From Marinagarivorans sp. UBA5868 (GTDB lineage Bacteria > Pseudomonadota > Gammaproteobacteria > Pseudomonadales > Cellvibrionaceae): a stretch of 25,277 nt of DNA. The stretch is from the NCBI GenBank assembly GCA_002432095.1, contig DJFQ01000009.1:8581-33857 (forward strand), given 5' to 3'. Positions 23,511-25,277 of the stretch are shown here, piece by piece. Under the pieces are notes generated by a model that had not been told where the DNA came from, did not search any database, and worked only from the letters and a program-made list of their open reading frames with translations. Numbering within the stretch: position 1 is the stretch's first letter; every line of letters begins with the position of its first letter. The position numbers and the translations under genes were made by a program.

Positions 23511-25046
23511 TTAATAGTAAGTTTCTTTTATATTGAATGGACTAGGCTTTTCTCCGCGCAAAACTGCATTCGCTTCGTTTGGCGTGAGAATTGCCGCGCG
23601 CCATTGGATAACTGTTCCGTCCTGTTTTAATGCAGTTGCTAACTTTCCGCCGACTTCGATTTTGCGGATTTCCGCAAGGTCGATTGGTACGGGAGGTGAT
23701 TTAGGTGTGGAGCCGATTACTTCTCCATTGTCGCGAAGAGCGAAAACGGGCATCGGCATACGTACACTAGCGCTTTTGGGGGCAGCAACCGCAACAAAAT
23801 CGGTATATGTATCAAATTCGCTGAGAAAATACATCTGTCCATCGAGCGAATAAATTCCAACCCGGCCGTCGCCGCTGCGAAAAGCATAATGCGCAATCTC
23901 AGCAATGTTGTCTGCTATCTTCATGTCCGCAGAGTCGACGAGCTCGCCACTTTCAAGCAGGGTGTGCTCGTTAATATAACGATGGGAAACGGATAGGGCT
24001 TGGTTGCCGTGTATTGATGAGCTGTGGTCGTTAGGGGAAATAAGGTGAGCATTTCCATTTTGATCTATCATTTGGGTGCCTGATCTCGCATCCCCGAAAA
24101 CGCCAAAAAGCTTGGTCATGGCAGGTAAATCTTGTAAGGGCGAAAGCCAACCTTTATCGGTGCTAAACCACTTAAGTTCTCCTGTCTCTGCCAATGCCCA
24201 CAAAGGCGTGCCGTCTTCCAGTTGTTGTAAGTTGTTAAACGGAGAGCCCGAATAAGTTAATTCGCCATCTAGCGAAAAATGCACAATCGAGCCGTCCTCT
24301 CGCGCCAAAACAGCGTTGTTTAATCCCTGCTCGATATGAGTCGCCGCAACCCACGCTGTTTCCGGGACGACAAAGACGATTTTTTCCTTGCGGAAAAACT
24401 TGCCCTGAATGGTTTTCGCAGTGAGCTGAAAGCGCAAGCGGGTAATTTCTGCAGCGTTTGGTAATGTCAGTGAGAGGCTTGCATTATCGACATCCAACGG
24501 CGTGATGCTCGGACCTTCCAGCTGTTTCCAGATGAACGACTCAAAATCATCCTTCTCTCTATCGAGAAAGGCGTCGCTTAAATTCGCCGAAATCGTTAAG
24601 TCGTCACCGCTTCTTAGCGTTAGCGGATCACCCAATTCAATGGGGTATTGGTAAACCGGCCTCGACCAACCTTGGTGCTCAAATTGATCCGGTTTGCCAA
24701 TATTAAATACCATGCGCGTGGTAACTTGTTCCGCGTCTCCAGTACCGGTCAGCTGTGGCACAACTTCAACAAGTTCAGTGGAAATTGTTGAAGGGGAATT
24801 GGTCAGTAAGTGTTCGGATGTTATGTGCAATGTGTATGGAGCGTTTGGGAATTGTATCTGTACTTTTTCGCCTTCAAAAAATACAGAAGGGGCTTTGATT
24901 TCGACACCATTATCCAATACGTCGATTTGAATATCTGCAGTGTAGGTTTCCTCGGGAGTCGGGTCTGGGGTGCCACCTCCGCAGGCGGCTATTGCCGCTA
25001 TGCTTAACCAAAACGCTGATTTTGCGACTGAATGATAGAAAGACAT
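23511..25046 (-). CDS. Outer-membrane lipoprotein with RCC1-like repeats
   Basis: Exported lipoprotein of 511 aa with unknown function. The signal ends in AIAAC with lipidated Cys22, followed by Gly residues, which favours the outer membrane. A short Pro/Thr/Glu linker leads to a beta-rich N-terminal half (about 37-230). The C-terminal half holds several degenerate repeats of the RCC1 type: NAVLAREDGSIVHFS, ALAETGELKWFS, MIDQNGNAHLIS, FALRDNGEVIGS and ATALKQDGTVIQWR, each a strand-turn-strand around a D/N-G pair. A beta-propeller mediating protein or ligand binding is therefore likely. ATG 25046 has AGGGAT close upstream, AAGGGATC further up. It is convergent with mtgA, without a clear terminator between them. 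Confidence 0.8.
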   Translation of the reverse strand: MSFYHSVAKSAFWLSIAAIAACGGGTPDPTPEETYTADIQIDVLDNGVEIKAPSVFFEGEKVQIQFPNAPYTLHITSEHLLTNSPSTISTELVEVVPQLTGTGDAEQVTTRMVFNIGKPDQFEHQGWSRPVYQYPIELGDPLTLRSGDDLTISANLSDAFLDREKDDFESFIWKQLEGPSITPLDVDNASLSLTLPNAAEITRLRFQLTAKTIQGKFFRKEKIVFVVPETAWVAATHIEQGLNNAVLAREDGSIVHFSLDGELTYSGSPFNNLQQLEDGTPLWALAETGELKWFSTDKGWLSPLQDLPAMTKLFGVFGDARSGTQMIDQNGNAHLISPNDHSSSIHGNQALSVSHRYINEHTLLESGELVDSADMKIADNIAEIAHYAFRSGDGRVGIYSLDGQMYFLSEFDTYTDFVAVAAPKSASVRMPMPVFALRDNGEVIGSTPKSPPVPIDLAEIRKIEVGGKLATALKQDGTVIQWRAAILTPNEANAVLRGEKPSPFNIKETYY

Positions 25047-25277
25047 ATCCCTGATCCCTTTTGTTATTTCGAAAAATTGCCGCTGACGCGTGTGCGAATT
25101 GAGCAGCAGAGTATAAAAATTAGTCGGAGGCAGAGCAGGTATTAGTTCACAAATGGAAGGCTGAATTTAGTCGTTAGTAATAAGCGGTTCCGTTGACTGT
25201 AAGGATAGAATCCCGAATCAAGTTATTTAATAAAGTCACTCATGGAGAGACCAATTTTACTCTCTTCAATTTTGAGT

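Overview
The window looks like a chromosomal segment of a gammaproteobacterium close to Cellvibrio, Saccharophagus or Teredinibacter (Cellvibrionaceae). The grounds are a secreted beta-glucanase lipoprotein with a long poly-serine linker (a habit of that group), a fused GldF/GldG permease, a six-gene Mrp antiporter operon with subunits A and B fused, MtgA, and a DegP/DegQ protease behind a promoter that resembles sigma-E promoters. This is inference from gene content; there is no rRNA gene to place it. I saw no tRNA, IS element, phage gene or CRISPR array.

Layout. (1) 188-4044: a FucP-type sugar permease, an unrecognised gene on the opposite strand that shares a bidirectional terminator with it, and a GH16 beta-glucanase lipoprotein. 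Together they suggest beta-glucan degradation and sugar uptake. (2) 4446-9282: a three-gene operon of ABC ATPase, fused GldF/GldG membrane protein and DUF4340 protein, closed by a strong terminator. (3) 9399-10927: a sigma-E-like promoter, a Do-family periplasmic protease and its terminator, with related short tandem repeats on both sides. (4) 11066-11500: an ArsN2-like acetyltransferase on the minus strand, whose last codons lie inside the second repeat tract. (5) 11777-18271: mrpAB-C-D-E-F-G, tightly coupled by overlapping start and stop codons, plus a seventh gene for an unrecognised exported protein joined to mrpG by a one-base overlap. (6) 18337-21711: a small membrane protein, a thioredoxin-like TlpA protein with an Lgt-like membrane domain, a Crp/Fnr-type regulator convergent with it, and, divergent from the regulator, a short-chain dehydrogenase followed by a VTT/DedA-type membrane protein. 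A 22-bp inverted repeat sits between regulator and dehydrogenase and is the best operator candidate in the window. (7) 21692-25046: a four-copy 20-bp tandem repeat that grew from the 3' end of the VTT gene, a minus-strand pair (56-aa membrane protein and M23 peptidase), mtgA, and a large lipoprotein with RCC1-like repeats.

Most genes act at the envelope: periplasmic proteolysis, peptidoglycan synthesis and cleavage, thiol chemistry, ion homeostasis and surface lipoproteins. The parts least explained by known families are the gene attached to the mrp operon, the regulator/dehydrogenase/VTT module with its palindrome, and the three ~20-bp tandem-repeat tracts that each take in a gene boundary.
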